Assembly: GCA_003485905.1 (NCBI GenBank)
Contig: DNHK01000354.1
Location: 1,258 to 9,796, forward strand
DNA length: 8,539 nt
Reading direction: 5' to 3'
From: Gammaproteobacteria bacterium
GTDB lineage: Bacteria; Pseudomonadota; Gammaproteobacteria; Arenicellales; Arenicellaceae
Below the pieces are notes generated by a model. That model was given only the letters and a program-made list of their open reading frames with translations, had not been told where the DNA came from and searched no databases. The position numbers and the translations under genes were made by a program. This document shows, piece after piece, positions 7,693 to 8,539 of the stretch (position 1 is its first letter; every line of letters starts with the position of its first letter).

Positions 7693-7711
7693 AAAGACAG
7701 GTTTGTGGTAT

Positions 7712-7733
7712 TTGCTCGAGATAAAGCGAGCAA
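7712..7733. repeat. Inverted repeat TTGCTCG / CGAGCAA with 8-nt spacer
   Basis: The 7-bp arms lie at 7712-7718 and 7727-7733. As RNA it would form a small hairpin with an 8-nt loop. Neither side is followed by a T run in the direction of transcription (the minus strand continues ATACCACAAA), so it is not a standard terminator. It could be a protein-binding site or a weak processing or attenuation hairpin downstream of the permease. Confidence 0.35.
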
Positions 7734-7783
7734 TAAAACCAGCGAAAAACTAACTAATTGGTAAACCGTGATCGATTAATAGT

Positions 7784-8539
7784 TTAAATAAAACCAAACG
7801 ACCACATAACGCATACAGCGCTAAATGAAGCTAATCCTCCGACAAGCGTAGCTCCACCATAACCAAAAATTGCGTCTTTCACCGGTAATCTCGTTAGTGA
7901 AGTGCAGACCCAGAAGTAACTTGAATTTACGTATTTTATAATCACTGATCCGCACGCACCGGACAGCATGGCCGCCTCCGGAGAAAGCCCAAGATTGCCC
8001 AACATCGGAGCTACCAATGAAGCCGCGGTAATTACTCCAACCGTTGTTGAACCGGTAATCATATTCCCCATGATTCCGATCACGAATGGCAGCAGTATTG
8101 CTGGTAAACCGTAGGTTGAGAAAAACCCGCTGATAACATCAACTGCAGGTGTTGCCTTTAATATGGCACTCAAGGAACCGCCTAGTCCCGTGACCACAAG
8201 AATCATCGCGGATACTTTTAAGGCTTCTTCGATCCAGGCATTTTTTGAGGCCTTTTTATGTTCTTCGGTCCGAATATTCCTATACGCCAGCCAAACGCCA
8301 ATACTGAGCGCCGCCACTGGCCAACCAATATAGACCAGCCCGGTTCGAATAATATGATCCTCGGCCAGAAAAAGCCGCGAAATACTCTGCCCGGATATCA
8401 GCAAAATTGGTATTACGATTGGTGCATAAGACGCGAACGCGCCGGGCAACCCCTTGGGCTCGTCATCAAGAAACGTTTCACCGGCAAACTCATCATCGGG
8501 TAGTGTCTTAATTCGAGGGCCGGCAATATACTGCCCCCA
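7784..8539 (-). CDS. GntP-family permease, N-terminus cut by window edge
   Basis: Only the last 251 residues are present; the frame is open to base 8539, so the start lies off the right edge (GntP-family proteins are about 440-450 residues). The family transports gluconate and related hydroxyacids across the inner membrane, usually with protons. The visible part starts with a hydrophilic loop (1-30, acidic LPDDEFAGETFLDDEPKG at 13-30). Hydrophobic segments follow at about 38-58, 66-86, 98-117, 141-180, 188-210 and 224-250. Family-typical stretches include VVTGLGGSLSAILKA (115-129), ITGSTTVGVITAASLVAPML (161-180, compare GSATVA-TTAAGLVAP in GntP) and GACGSVIIKYVNSSYFW (194-210, compare AGAGSVILSHVNDSGFW). 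It lies 116 bp upstream of the hydroxyacid dehydrogenase on the same strand, suggesting it imports that enzyme's substrate. The exact substrate is not readable from sequence. Confidence 0.85.
   Translation of the reverse strand, partial: WGQYIAGPRIKTLPDDEFAGETFLDDEPKGLPGAFASYAPIVIPILLISGQSISRLFLAEDHIIRTGLVYIGWPVAALSIGVWLAYRNIRTEEHKKASKNAWIEEALKVSAMILVVTGLGGSLSAILKATPAVDVISGFFSTYGLPAILLPFVIGIMGNMITGSTTVGVITAASLVAPMLGNLGLSPEAAMLSGACGSVIIKYVNSSYFWVCTSLTRLPVKDAIFGYGGATLVGGLASFSAVCVMWSFGFI

Larger units (their letters stand above)
7668..7783. other. Intergenic region between permease and dehydrogenase
   Basis: These 116 bp hold two inverted repeats (listed separately) but no gene. No classical terminator with a T run follows the permease stop, and I could not find a convincing sigma-70 pair. 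No Shine-Dalgarno is evident just ahead of the dehydrogenase ATG. The region may carry its own regulatory signals or be a simple spacer in one operon. Confidence 0.5.

Noticed and set aside
1..8539. Mobile element, phage, CRISPR, toxin-antitoxin or defence system
   Set aside because: No transposase, integrase, direct-repeat array, tRNA-like structure or defence-family motif was seen; the gene content is housekeeping and metabolic.

Overview
The window reads as an ordinary chromosomal segment of a gammaproteobacterium. The main evidence is a clear RapA (HepA), an RNA-polymerase-recycling ATPase found mostly in that class. It is supported by a YdiJ/Dld-type fused dehydrogenase, a YceI-type lipoprotein, a short FklB/FkpA-like peptidyl-prolyl isomerase and a DUF1653 protein. 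Species cannot be named; a free-living aquatic lineage is only a guess. There is no sign of phage, IS elements, CRISPR, tRNA or rRNA.

All seven genes lie on the minus strand, so transcription runs from the right edge to the left edge. In that order they are: the C-terminal 251 residues of a GntP-family permease (cut by the right edge); a 964-residue FAD/Fe-S D-2-hydroxyacid dehydrogenase; an NRDE (TANGO2-like) protein; a DUF1653 protein overlapping it by 8 bp; a YceI-like lipoprotein; a secreted FKBP-type isomerase joined to it by a TGATG stop/start overlap; and the first 813 residues of RapA (cut by the left edge). Coding density is high and no gap exceeds about 120 bp. No strong rho-independent terminator is visible in any gap.

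The genes fall into three functional groups. The permease and dehydrogenase look like an uptake-and-oxidation module for a small hydroxyacid (D-lactate, D-2-hydroxyglutarate, gluconate-like or similar), feeding electrons to the respiratory chain. The NRDE/DUF1653 pair is tightly packed and poorly understood. The lipoprotein/isomerase pair acts in the cell envelope and is probably translationally coupled. RapA appears to have its own promoter, with a perfect TATAAT -10 box followed by a very GC-rich discriminator.

I found no clearly new system. The items most worth a second look are the coupled small-gene pairs, the dehydrogenase with its non-LldP-type permease neighbour, and two short cis elements (the rapA promoter and a 10-bp palindrome upstream of the dehydrogenase).
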